A stretch of 64,000 nucleotides of DNA, taken from the NCBI RefSeq assembly GCF_014773245.1, contig NZ_JACWMX010000001.1, forward strand, positions 806,001 through 870,000, given 5' to 3'. The notes beneath the pieces were generated by a model. That model did no database searches. It saw only the letters and a list, made by a program, of their open reading frames with translations, and was not told where the DNA came from. Below, in pieces: positions 55,528 to 63,545 of the stretch (the stretch's first letter is position 1; the number at the start of each line of letters is the position of its first letter). The position numbers and the translations under genes are program-made. This DNA is from Mucilaginibacter glaciei (GTDB lineage Bacteria > Bacteroidota > Bacteroidia > Sphingobacteriales > Sphingobacteriaceae).

Positions 55528-56613
55528 ATGAATAAAAATTATTATGCCATAATTATGGCAGGCGGAATTGGTAGTCGTTTTTGGCCAATAAGCCGTACCT
55601 CGCATCCTAAACAATTCATAGACATATTAGGCACTGGCAAAACACTGATCCAAAACACCTACGACCGTTTCCTGAAAGTTTGCCCTAAAGAGAATATTTT
55701 TGTTGTCACCAACGAAAGCTACACCGGGCTTGTAAAAGAGCAACTACCTGACATGGCCGATCAGCAGATACTAACAGAACCGGTAATGCGTAACACTGCG
55801 CCTTGCGTAGCTTATGGCTGCTTTAAAATAGAAAGCATGAACCCGGATGCAGCAATAGTTGTTGCTCCTTCAGATCACCTGATATTGGATGAAGCTGCCT
55901 TTGTGACCGCAATTGAAAAATCTTTAAAAACTGCTACCGAAAAGCAATGCCTGGTTACTTTGGGTATTAAACCATCAAGACCGGATACAGGTTACGGTTA
56001 CATTCAATACACCGACCAGGTAATTAATGATGAATTTCATAAGGTGAAAACCTTTACGGAAAAGCCTACTGTAGATATTGCCAAAACGTTTATCCAAAGC
56101 GGTGATTTCCTTTGGAACGCGGGTATTTTTGTATGGTCGGCAAAGGCCATTGTTGCTGCATTTGACAGCTACCTGCCAGAGATGCACGAGATATTTGCAG
56201 AGGCGCGCGGTGTGTATAATACCGACGAGGAGAAAAGTTTTGTACACAAGATCTATCAGCGCTGTATCAATATATCCATAGATTATGGTATTATGGAAAA
56301 GGCGGCCAACGTATATGTATTGCCATCAGAATTTGGATGGAGCGACCTGGGTACCTGGGCATCTATTTATCAATTGGCCGATAAGGATTATGTAGGTAAC
56401 GCTGTTATCCCTTCAGAGAAAGTGATTATGTATGATAGCAGCAACTGCATGGTAAACGTACCGGGCGATAAACTGGTGATTTTACAGGGCTTGCATGATT
56501 ACATCGTAGTAGAGTCAAACAACTCCCTGCTCGTTTGCCCGCGCGATCAGGAGCAAAATATCAAGCAGGTTGTTGCTGATGTAAAAAGTAAATTTGGTAC
56601 GAAATATATTTAA
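55528..56613 (+). CDS. manC: Mannose-1-phosphate guanylyltransferase
   Basis: 361 residues, a single nucleotidyltransferase domain. AIIMAGGIGSRFWPISRTSHPKQF carries the GG-x-G-S/T-R-x-W/L-P-x-SR signature. FTEKPT and DFLWNAGIFVW follow, and EKAANVYVLPSEFGWSDLGTW is typical of GDP-mannose pyrophosphorylases. The C-terminal mannose-6-phosphate isomerase domain of bifunctional ManC/AlgA enzymes is absent. It makes GDP-mannose from mannose-1-phosphate and GTP for polysaccharide or fucose synthesis. It is convergent with rlmB, separated by a 15-bp perfect inverted repeat. No other sugar gene is adjacent. Confidence 0.92.
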   Translation: MNKNYYAIIMAGGIGSRFWPISRTSHPKQFIDILGTGKTLIQNTYDRFLKVCPKENIFVVTNESYTGLVKEQLPDMADQQILTEPVMRNTAPCVAYGCFKIESMNPDAAIVVAPSDHLILDEAAFVTAIEKSLKTATEKQCLVTLGIKPSRPDTGYGYIQYTDQVINDEFHKVKTFTEKPTVDIAKTFIQSGDFLWNAGIFVWSAKAIVAAFDSYLPEMHEIFAEARGVYNTDEEKSFVHKIYQRCINISIDYGIMEKAANVYVLPSEFGWSDLGTWASIYQLADKDYVGNAVIPSEKVIMYDSSNCMVNVPGDKLVILQGLHDYIVVESNNSLLVCPRDQEQNIKQVVADVKSKFGTKYI

Positions 56614-56633
56614 CTTTTAGCGATCGGATATTT

Positions 56634-56673
56634 GTGATTAGAGATTAGGTTAAAAGAACTAATCTCTAATCAC
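56634..56673. terminator. 15-bp perfect inverted repeat between manC and rlmB
   Basis: GTGATTAGAGATTAG (56634-56648) is perfectly complementary to CTAATCTCTAATCAC (56659-56673) around a 10-base loop. It lies between convergent genes and is AT-rich with no clear U-tract, so terminator function is likely but unproven. Confidence 0.6.
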
Positions 56674-56679
56674 CATTCA

Positions 56680-57456
56680 CTAACTAACTGCAGCCGTGCT
56701 ACGTTGCCTAATCGCCTCATACAATATCACCCCTGTAGATACGGATACGTTCAACGATTCTATTTCACCAAACATCGGGATCTTTGCCAGGTGGTCGGCA
56801 ATGCGGATGATCTCGTTACGGATGCCGTCTTCTTCAGATCCCATAATAATGGCCGTAGGTGCGGTATAATCAGGGCTGTAGATATAGTCATTGGTTTTCT
56901 CGGTACAGCAAACCAACTGCAAACCCGATTCCTGCAAAAATTTAACCGTTTGCATAAAATTATCATGCCTGCAAACCGGAATTTTGTACAAAGCCCCTGC
57001 CGATGTTTTGATAGCATCAGGGTTAATTTGCGCCGAACCTTTTACAGGTATAACAATAGCATGCACACCGGCGCATTCGGCCGTACGGGCAATTGCGCCC
57101 ATGTTACGTACATCGGTAATACTGTCCAGTACTAAAATCAGTGGCACTTCTCCCCTTTCAAAAACCTCGGGAATAATGTTCTCTATTTTTTGATAAATGA
57201 TGGGCGATATAAACGCGATAACCCCCTGGTGGTTTTTCATGGTGATGCGGTTGAGTTTCTCAACCGGCACCTGTTGTCCCGTTATCTGGTATTCGTTTAG
57301 TACGTCTTTAAGTTCGGTAAGCAAACCACCGCCCAGGCCGCGCTGCATGTACAAAGCCTCAATTTCTTTACCTGCCAATATCGCTTCAATCACTGCTCTT
57401 ATACCAAAAACCATCTGATTGCTTTCGCGTGGTGGAGGTTTAGAATTATATGCCAT
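56680..57456 (-). CDS. rlmB: 23S rRNA (guanosine-2'-O)-methyltransferase RlmB-type (SpoU/TrmH)
   Basis: 258 residues. The N-terminal substrate-binding domain starts QMVFGIRAVIEAILAGKEIEALYMQRG, typical of RlmB/TrmH group 3. The SpoU methyltransferase domain has motif 1 (LILVLDSITDVRNMGAIARTAECAGVHAIVIP), motif 2 (IIMGSEEDGIRNEI) and motif 3 (IPMFGEIESLNVSVSTGVILYE), which form the trefoil-knot SAM pocket. It methylates the 2'-OH of a guanosine in 23S rRNA (G2251 in E. coli). The TACTTTTG element lies 21 bases before the ATG. It is convergent with manC. Confidence 0.92.
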   Translation of the reverse strand: MAYNSKPPPRESNQMVFGIRAVIEAILAGKEIEALYMQRGLGGGLLTELKDVLNEYQITGQQVPVEKLNRITMKNHQGVIAFISPIIYQKIENIIPEVFERGEVPLILVLDSITDVRNMGAIARTAECAGVHAIVIPVKGSAQINPDAIKTSAGALYKIPVCRHDNFMQTVKFLQESGLQLVCCTEKTNDYIYSPDYTAPTAIIMGSEEDGIRNEIIRIADHLAKIPMFGEIESLNVSVSTGVILYEAIRQRSTAAVS

Positions 57457-57477
57457 TTCGTAATAAAATTATTTCGC

Positions 57478-57485
57478 CAAAAGTA
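57478..57485 (-). promoter_or_regulatory. -7 promoter element TACTTTTG for rlmB
   Basis: Perfect TAnnTTTG match on the minus strand with 21 bases to the ATG. Confidence 0.55.
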
Positions 57486-57562
57486 GGGAATATTAAGTGC
57501 TTTACATACATAAAGGTAGTAATGGTTATAAAACCGCCTCATCCAATTAACACTTAAAAACG

Positions 57563-57678
57563 TTATTAACATGGTATGGCTGTCAGCAAGTTATGACGTT
57601 TATAAACAGGTTATGCACATAGGTTGTTAATTATATATCCCAAAATTTATAGTCCTGATTAAGTTTTAGTTATCAACA
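57563..57678. promoter_or_regulatory. Cluster of DnaA-box-like 9-mers upstream of dnaB
   Basis: TTATGCACA at 57611-57619 fits the DnaA-box consensus TTATNCACA. TTATTAACA (57563-57571) and TTATCAACA (57670-57678) each differ at one position. The region between is AT-rich. It may be a DnaA-controlled promoter or part of a replication origin. Confidence 0.4.
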
Positions 57679-57726
57679 CAATACACTATGTTAACTTAAA
57701 AGCGCACCGTTCGGGCATATTTTGTA

Positions 57727-57734
57727 TATTTTTG
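57727..57734 (+). promoter_or_regulatory. -7 promoter element TATTTTTG for dnaB
   Basis: Perfect TAnnTTTG match with 6 bases to the ATG at 57741. It overlaps and excludes the alternative TTG start at 57732. Confidence 0.55.
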
Positions 57735-57740
57735 TTCGTT

Positions 57741-59303
57741 ATGATTTTCGAGAACGACGCCCCTAATTACAAAGCTAATACTAACGACCGCAGAAGCCGT
57801 CTAACTAACCCTACCCCAACCGCCGGTTTAGGTAAATTACCACCGCAGGCTGTTGATTTGGAAGAAGCCATCTTGGGTGCGCTAATGCTCGAAAAAGATG
57901 CCCTTTCATCGGTGATTGACGTACTGAAGCCCGATGTTTTTTATGTGGAGGCGCATAAAAAGATCTTCCAGGCTATTCACACCCTGTTCGAAAAAACATC
58001 GCCTGTAGATATCCTAACCGTTACAGCGCAGTTACGCCAGCAGGGCGAGTTAGAGATGATCGGTGGGGCATATTATATAACTGAACTGACCAACCGCGTT
58101 GCATCGGCGGCAAATATTGAGTACCACGCCCGTATCGTTATCCAAAAATTCATTCAGCGCGAATTGATTCGGATCTCGACAGAGGTGATCAATAATGCTT
58201 ATGAAGATACAAGTGATGTACTGGAGCTTTTAGATAAGGCTGAAAAAAATCTTTTTGAAATTGCTCAGAACAACTTACGCCGCGATTCAAGAAAGATGGA
58301 TGATCTGGTGCACCAGGCTTTGAAAGATATTGAGGCACTAAAAGATAAAAAAGATGGGTTAACCGGGGTTGCTTCAGGCTTTACAGACCTAGACAGAATG
58401 ACATCGGGCTGGCAACCGTCAGATCTGGTGATCATAGCTGCCCGCCCGGCAATGGGTAAAACCGCTTTTGTTTTAAGTTGTGCCCGTAATGCCGCTGTTG
58501 ATTTTGCTAAGCCGGTTGTCGTATTCTCGCTGGAGATGTCGTCTGTACAGTTAGTGAATCGTTTGATCTCCGGCGAAACGGAGATAGAGCAGGAAAAGAT
58601 CCGTAAGGGCACTTTAGAAGAATGGGAATGGCAGCAGATCCACTCCAAGATTGGCCGCTTAGAGCAGGCGCCGTTAATTATCGATGATACCCCATCATTA
58701 AATATATTCGAGTTCCGGGCCAAGTGCCGCCGTTTAAAGGCACAGCACGATATCCAACTGATCATCATCGATTACCTGCAGTTAATGCAGGGTAAGGCCG
58801 ATGGTAAAGGCGGCGGTAACCGCGAACAGGAAATTGGTAGTATATCACGCGCACTAAAAACTGTTGCTAAAGAATTGAACGTCCCGGTTATTGCACTATC
58901 GCAGTTAAGCCGTGCGGTTGAGAACAGGCCGGGTGGTTCTAAACGCCCGATGCTGTCAGATTTACGTGAATCGGGCTCCATCGAGCAGGATGCAGATATG
59001 GTATTATTCCTTTACCGCCCCGAGTATTACGGACTGGATGTGGATGAGGATAATAACCCAACACAAGGTGTTGGCGAGATCATTATTGCCAAACACCGTA
59101 ACGGTGAAACAGGTAAGGTAAGGCTTCGCTTTGTAGGTAAGTATGTAAAATTCCAGGATTTGGAACCAAGCATGGGAGACTTCCCTGCGCCGGGGGCCGC
59201 ATTTGCAGGCATCAACCCATCTGCTGATTTTGAAAGCAAGCCGAGCAACTTTATTATCCGCCCATCTCGGATGGATGATATGGAAGACGAAGCTCCGTTT
59301 TAA
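57741..59303 (+). CDS. dnaB: Replicative DNA helicase DnaB
   Basis: 520 residues from the ATG at 57741. The N-terminal domain (PPQAVDLEEAILGALMLEKDALSSV) is the collar that binds primase. The RecA-like domain has Walker A AARPAMGKTAFVLS, VFSLEMSSVQLVNRLI, Walker B LIIIDYLQLM and the SRAVENRPGGSKRPMLSDLRESGSIEQDADMVLFLYR segment. There is no intein. It unwinds DNA ahead of the replisome. The start was set by the promoter element 6 bases upstream. DnaA-box-like 9-mers lie further upstream, suggesting control by replication status. Confidence 0.97.
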   Translation: MIFENDAPNYKANTNDRRSRLTNPTPTAGLGKLPPQAVDLEEAILGALMLEKDALSSVIDVLKPDVFYVEAHKKIFQAIHTLFEKTSPVDILTVTAQLRQQGELEMIGGAYYITELTNRVASAANIEYHARIVIQKFIQRELIRISTEVINNAYEDTSDVLELLDKAEKNLFEIAQNNLRRDSRKMDDLVHQALKDIEALKDKKDGLTGVASGFTDLDRMTSGWQPSDLVIIAARPAMGKTAFVLSCARNAAVDFAKPVVVFSLEMSSVQLVNRLISGETEIEQEKIRKGTLEEWEWQQIHSKIGRLEQAPLIIDDTPSLNIFEFRAKCRRLKAQHDIQLIIIDYLQLMQGKADGKGGGNREQEIGSISRALKTVAKELNVPVIALSQLSRAVENRPGGSKRPMLSDLRESGSIEQDADMVLFLYRPEYYGLDVDEDNNPTQGVGEIIIAKHRNGETGKVRLRFVGKYVKFQDLEPSMGDFPAPGAAFAGINPSADFESKPSNFIIRPSRMDDMEDEAPF

Positions 59304-59340
59304 GACCAGAAAAAAGATATTAGAATCAAGATACAAGATA

Positions 59341-59368
59341 GAGCCCGGTTAGCAGCCAGGCTTTTGGT
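59341..59368 (+). terminator. Probable terminator of dnaB
   Basis: AGCCCGG pairs with CCAGGCT (one mismatch) around a 7-base loop, then TTTTGGTTT. It lies between the convergent dnaB and chrA genes. Confidence 0.6.
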
Positions 59369-60568
59369 TTATAGAACTAATCCCAATACCACCCCTATCA
59401 CAATGATAAATGGGGCTTTTATTTTGGTGAAATTCAAAAGTAAAAATGTAGCGGCCATTAAACCGTAAGCCATATAGTTTAAACCGAACGGTCGCATCAA
59501 TTGGATAAACGCTGTCGCCATAAAACCCACAGCCACGGCATTAATTCCGCTGAGGGAATTTTTTATCCGTGTTATTTTTTTGAGATCGTTCCAAAATGGA
59601 ACAATAAAAAGGATCAGTATTAACCCCGGCAGGTTTATACCGATAACCGCTACGAGGCTGCCTGCTATTTGCCCGGCAAGCCCGTAACCTTTATTGCCCA
59701 TAGTAATGCCGCCTACAAATGATGTAAAGGCAAATGTTGGGCCCGGCAAAGCCTGCTGTAAGGCGTAACCCGATAAAAACTCCGAATTGGTTAAGTAATG
59801 CTTCAAATCCACAAACTCCGTGTACATCAGCGGTACCAATACCTGCCCGCCACCAAAGATCAGGATGCCGTTGCGATAAAAATTCTCAAATAAACGGATG
59901 GGCAGGCTAAACGGTGATGTGCGGTTAATGAGAGCGCCCAATGCCGCAAAAAACAAAAGGATACCTATAAAGTATGCCACCTTATTAGGGTTGGTGTTGG
60001 CAAAAAGTTTAACCCTCAATTCATTCTCCTGCTGTTGCGTTTCCAGTGCTGATGACACGATGCCACCTAATAAAATCAGTATAGGAAAAGCGTAAGGATT
60101 TTGAAGAATAAGGGTGGCAACTAGCGATGCAACTGCCAGCATCATGGTTATCCTGCTCTTCAAAAACTTACGTGCAAAGGCGTAAGTAGCGTAAGCCACT
60201 ATACCAACCGCCATAGGTTGTATATAGCGGAGTATAGCCGTAAACTTATCCTTATCGGCAAACATTTTGTAACTGATCGCCGCTGCACACATAATAGCAG
60301 CTGACGGCAAGATCCAGATCAGAAAAGTTAAGATGGCTAACCGCAATCCGCCCACCTTCCAGGCAATCCCCACCAGGGTTTGTGTAGATGAAGGGCCGGG
60401 CATGATTTGAGATAGCGCGTTCAGTTCCATCAACTCTTCTTCGGTAATGTAGCGCCGTTTCTCTACAAATTCGCGCAGCAAAACCGCGATATGGGCTTGC
60501 GGGCCACCAAATGCGGTAAATGTATACAGAGATACATCTCGGATAAATAACAGCTGCCTGCTTTTCAA
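59369..60568 (-). CDS. chrA: Chromate transporter (ChrA) family protein
   Basis: 399 residues, the two-domain form of the CHR family. Each half should have six membrane spans. The first half carries FTAFGGPQAHIAVL and LSQIMPGPSSTQT, and the second the matching FGGGQVLVPLMYTEFV and LQQALPGPTFAFTSFVGGI; this internal duplication is the family's mark. Proteins of this family export chromate in some bacteria, but most have unproven substrates. It follows a small TPR gene by 11 bases on the same strand and is convergent with dnaB. Confidence 0.93.
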   Translation of the reverse strand: MKSRQLLFIRDVSLYTFTAFGGPQAHIAVLLREFVEKRRYITEEELMELNALSQIMPGPSSTQTLVGIAWKVGGLRLAILTFLIWILPSAAIMCAAAISYKMFADKDKFTAILRYIQPMAVGIVAYATYAFARKFLKSRITMMLAVASLVATLILQNPYAFPILILLGGIVSSALETQQQENELRVKLFANTNPNKVAYFIGILLFFAALGALINRTSPFSLPIRLFENFYRNGILIFGGGQVLVPLMYTEFVDLKHYLTNSEFLSGYALQQALPGPTFAFTSFVGGITMGNKGYGLAGQIAGSLVAVIGINLPGLILILFIVPFWNDLKKITRIKNSLSGINAVAVGFMATAFIQLMRPFGLNYMAYGLMAATFLLLNFTKIKAPFIIVIGVVLGLVL

Positions 60569-60579
60569 ATGATTAGCGA

Positions 60580-60924
60580 TTAATAGTCGTCATCATCGTC
60601 GTCGTCAAAACCCTTCAGGTTCATGTAAACGCCCTGCAATTCAGATAAAGCGTGCATATCCCGCTTAGATTTGGTGATCTCGATACCCTTTTCGTAAATT
60701 GAAAGCGCATCATCTTTACGGCCAAGCGCTTCGTACAGTTTACCAAGGTGATAATAAGTGCCGGTATAGCCGGGATGGTTGTTTACCAGGTCTTCATAGT
60801 AACCTAAAGCCTTGCCGGTATCGTTAAGTCGCAAATACTCCGTGGCCAGTGCATATTTCAAAAATTCATCTTCAGGTTCATTCTCTAAAAACGCCAACAG
60901 CTTATCTAATCTGCTTATCTCCAT
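60580..60924 (-). CDS. Small TPR protein with a poly-Asp tail
   Basis: 114 residues with about two tetratricopeptide repeats (DKLLAFLENEPEDEFLKYALATEYLRLNDTGKALGYYEDLV and GTYYHLGKLYEALGRKDDALSIYEKGI). The C-terminus is GFDDDDDDDY, a poly-Asp tail encoded by a GAC/GAT run that is prone to length change. There is no signal peptide. Function is unknown, probably protein-protein binding. It is the first gene of a two-gene unit with chrA and is divergent from etfB. Confidence 0.82.
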   Translation of the reverse strand: MEISRLDKLLAFLENEPEDEFLKYALATEYLRLNDTGKALGYYEDLVNNHPGYTGTYYHLGKLYEALGRKDDALSIYEKGIEITKSKRDMHALSELQGVYMNLKGFDDDDDDDY

Positions 60925-60946
60925 TTTAATCTCTCTCTTTTTTAAC

Positions 60947-60954
60947 TAAATTTG
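60947..60954 (+). promoter_or_regulatory. -7 promoter element TAAATTTG for etfB-etfA
   Basis: Perfect TAnnTTTG match with 46 bases to the first ATG at 61001. Confidence 0.55.
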
Positions 60955-61000
60955 TACCAGTCATAATAACAACTACCTGTTATACTATAAACCAATTATA

Positions 61001-61741
61001 ATGATGAAAATACTGGTATGCATCAGTAATGTTCCTGATACTACGACAAAAATAACTTTTACTGATAATAACACCCAATTTAATACCAACGGTGTTCAGT
61101 TTATATTAAATCCCTGGGATGAGATTGCCCTGGCCCGTGCCATTGAACTAACCGACGGCGGCAATGGTACAGTTACCGTTATTAATGTAGGCGAAGCCAA
61201 TACCGATGCTACCATCCGCAAGGCGCTGGCTATTGGCGCTACCGATGCGGTACGTATTAACGCCAAACCGCACGATGCCTGGTTTGTGGCTTACCAGATA
61301 GCCCAGTATGTGAAAGCCAACCCTTTCGACCTAATTCTGACCGGTAAAGAATCTATCGATTACAATGGATCAAAGGTAGCCGGTATGTTAGGTGAGTTAC
61401 TGGATCTGCCATCAGTATCGATCATTAAAAAGTTAGATGCAGCTGATACAGAAGCTACAGTTGAGCGCGAGATTGAAGGTGGTAAAGAAGTATTAACTAT
61501 CCCTTTCCCTTTTGTGGCGGGTTGCGCCGAGGGTGTTGCCGAACCAAAGATCCCCAACATGCGCGGTATCATGAGCGCCCGCACCAAACCGCTTACCGTT
61601 GTTGAAGCGGTTGAGGTACAAAATAATTCAGAGATCGTCAGCTTTGAGACCCCGGCCCCACGCGGGCAGGTTAACCTTGTTGCTGCCGATGACCCGGCCA
61701 AACTGGTAGAATTATTGCACACGCACGCAAGGGTTATTTAA
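61001..61741 (+). CDS. etfB: Electron transfer flavoprotein, beta subunit
   Basis: 246 residues. MKILVCISNVPDTTTKITF is the EtfB N-terminus. NPWDEIALARAIEL and ILTGKESIDYNGSKVAGMLGELLDLPSVSII (the AMP-binding region) and PNMRGIMSARTKPL are all characteristic. With EtfA it carries electrons from acyl-CoA dehydrogenases, such as the glutaryl-CoA enzyme at 27.1 kb, to the quinone pool via ETF:quinone oxidoreductase. It is 27 bases upstream of etfA in one operon. Two adjacent ATGs (61001, 61004) are possible starts. Confidence 0.96.
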   Translation: MMKILVCISNVPDTTTKITFTDNNTQFNTNGVQFILNPWDEIALARAIELTDGGNGTVTVINVGEANTDATIRKALAIGATDAVRINAKPHDAWFVAYQIAQYVKANPFDLILTGKESIDYNGSKVAGMLGELLDLPSVSIIKKLDAADTEATVEREIEGGKEVLTIPFPFVAGCAEGVAEPKIPNMRGIMSARTKPLTVVEAVEVQNNSEIVSFETPAPRGQVNLVAADDPAKLVELLHTHARVI

Positions 61742-61768
61742 TTTTTATTTACGTAGAAGAACAAGAGT

Positions 61769-62746
61769 ATGTCAGTTTTAATATATGCGGAAAACGCAGC
61801 CGGCAAGTTTAAGAAATCAACTTTCGAAGCGTTGTCTTACGCCAAAGCGATTGCCGATCAGAACAGTACTAATTTAATCGCCATTTCTATTGGTGATGTC
61901 GCTAATGATGAATTAGCCGTTTTAGGTAAGTATGGAGCCGAAAAAGTGCTTAATGTAGCCAATGACAAGTTAAAGAACTTTGTTAACCAGGCCTACGCTT
62001 CGGTTATTGCGGAAGCTGCAAAAGCTAATGGTGCGGATATAGTTGTAATATCAAATTCATTCAGCGGCCGTGGGCTTGCACCGCGTTTAGGTGTTAAATT
62101 AGATGCCGGTGTTGCCGATGGCGCTGTAGCACTGCCAGAGCAAAATGGCGGCAAGTTCACCGTGAAAAAGACAGCTTTCTCCGGCAAAGCCTTTGCCATT
62201 GTTGAATTAACATCACAAAATAAGATTATCGCGCTTGCGCCAAACGCTTATAAAGTAGTTGAAAGCGGTACAACCGCCCCTGTCGAAGATTTTAATATCG
62301 AGACAAAAGCATCTGATTTTACAGCGATGATCAAGGATATAGTACGTGCGACTGACAAGGTTTCGTTGCCTGATGCTGAGATAGTTGTATCGGCCGGTCG
62401 TGGTCTGAAAGGTCCGGAAAATTGGGATATGATCGAAGAATTGGCAGACCTGCTTGGCGCGGCTACTGCTTGCTCTAAACCCGTATCTGATTCTGGATGG
62501 CGCCCGCATAGCGAACATGTGGGGCAAACAGGCATAGCTGTCAGTCCAAATTTGTATATTGCGATAGGCATTTCGGGTGCTATTCAGCACCTTGCCGGGG
62601 TAAGTTCATCAAAAGTGATTGTTGTGATAAACAAAGATGCCGAAGCGCCGTTTTTTAAAGTGGCCGACTACGGTATTGTTGGCGACGCATTTGAGGTACT
62701 GCCTAAATTAATTGCAGCAGTTAAAGAATATAAAGCATCAGCTTAA
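61769..62746 (+). CDS. etfA: Electron transfer flavoprotein, alpha subunit
   Basis: 325 residues. The N-terminal alpha/beta domain mirrors EtfB. The C-terminal FAD-binding domain has VVSAGRGLKGPENWDMIEELADLLGAATACSKPVSDSGWRPHSEHVGQTG and the signature SPNLYIAIGISGAIQHLAGVSSSKVIVVINKDAEAPFFKVADYGIVGD. It binds FAD and, with EtfB, forms the electron carrier. Its 3' end lies 13 bases before the preferred start of the bifunctional nuclease gene, so read-through is likely. Confidence 0.96.
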   Translation: MSVLIYAENAAGKFKKSTFEALSYAKAIADQNSTNLIAISIGDVANDELAVLGKYGAEKVLNVANDKLKNFVNQAYASVIAEAAKANGADIVVISNSFSGRGLAPRLGVKLDAGVADGAVALPEQNGGKFTVKKTAFSGKAFAIVELTSQNKIIALAPNAYKVVESGTTAPVEDFNIETKASDFTAMIKDIVRATDKVSLPDAEIVVSAGRGLKGPENWDMIEELADLLGAATACSKPVSDSGWRPHSEHVGQTGIAVSPNLYIAIGISGAIQHLAGVSSSKVIVVINKDAEAPFFKVADYGIVGDAFEVLPKLIAAVKEYKASA

Positions 62747-62759
62747 AATAAGGTTTGTG

Positions 62760-63374
62760 ATGGGTAACGATATGAAGAAAATTAAGCTGGACATTGTGGG
62801 CCTATCCTATAGCCAAACACAGTCTGGTGCGTATGCCCTGGTTTTGGGCGAAGTTAGCGGCCGCCGCAGGTTGCCTATTATCATAGGCAGCTTTGAAGCA
62901 CAAGCCATAGCGATAGAGATTGAAAAGATGACCCCCAGCCGCCCCCTCACTCACGACCTGTTCAAAAGCATGGGGCAGGCATTTAATATTACAGTGCAGG
63001 AAGTAGTTATTTACAACCTGGTCGACGGGATTTTTTATGCCAAACTGATTTGCTTTGATGGTAAAAAGTCTGTCGAGATAGATGCGCGTACCTCTGATGC
63101 CATTGCGGTATCGGTGCGGTTTGACTGCCCTATCTACACTTATGAATTCATCCTATCTACCGCAGGAATTGTGATAGAGGGTAACGACTTTGTTTACCTG
63201 GAAAACATCAACGAAAATACGGAAGAGAAAACCCAGACGGCATCGGCAGCGGGAAGTTTTACATCAATAAGTGATGATGAGTTGAAGACCCGTTTGCAGC
63301 AGGCCCTGGCAGACGAAGCCTATGAAAAAGCAGCCAAGATACGCGATGAGTTAACCAAACGAAAATCGTCTTAA
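62760..63374 (+). CDS. Bifunctional nuclease (BFN/DUF151) family protein with UVR motif
   Basis: 204 residues from the ATG at 62760; ATG at 62772 (MKKIKLDIVGLSYSQTQSGAYALVLGE) is an equally good start, while 62712 overlaps etfA and is unlikely. The DUF151 core (residues about 6-140) has RRLPIIIGSFEAQAIAIEIEKMTPSRPLTHDLFKSM and RTSDAIAVSVRFDCPIYTYE. A C-terminal UVR-type motif (DELKTRLQQALADEAYEKAAKIRDELTKR) resembles the UvrB-UvrC interaction helix. The family has reported DNase/RNase activity in plants; its bacterial role is unsettled. It follows etfA closely and may belong to the etf transcript. Confidence 0.9.
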   Translation: MGNDMKKIKLDIVGLSYSQTQSGAYALVLGEVSGRRRLPIIIGSFEAQAIAIEIEKMTPSRPLTHDLFKSMGQAFNITVQEVVIYNLVDGIFYAKLICFDGKKSVEIDARTSDAIAVSVRFDCPIYTYEFILSTAGIVIEGNDFVYLENINENTEEKTQTASAAGSFTSISDDELKTRLQQALADEAYEKAAKIRDELTKRKSS

Positions 63375-63416
63375 AATATCTCAGAAAATCTTTAAATTTA
63401 TTAGTTAAGCTGATTT

Positions 63417-63446
63417 ATTACAGAATAAGCTATTTTATTCTGTAAT
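63417..63446 (+). terminator. Weak hairpin after the bifunctional nuclease gene
   Basis: Perfect 11-bp AT-rich stem ATTACAGAATA/TATTCTGTAAT (63417-63427 with 63436-63446) around an 8-base loop, with no clear U-tract. Possible end of the etf transcript. Confidence 0.45.
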
Positions 63447-63545
63447 ACTATTAGTTACTCAAACTATAGTTTCCCCGTTTCGCAATATTTCGTTACTTTT
63501 CGTTTTTTAATTTATCAACTGTAAATTGTTTCAAACCCGCGCTGT

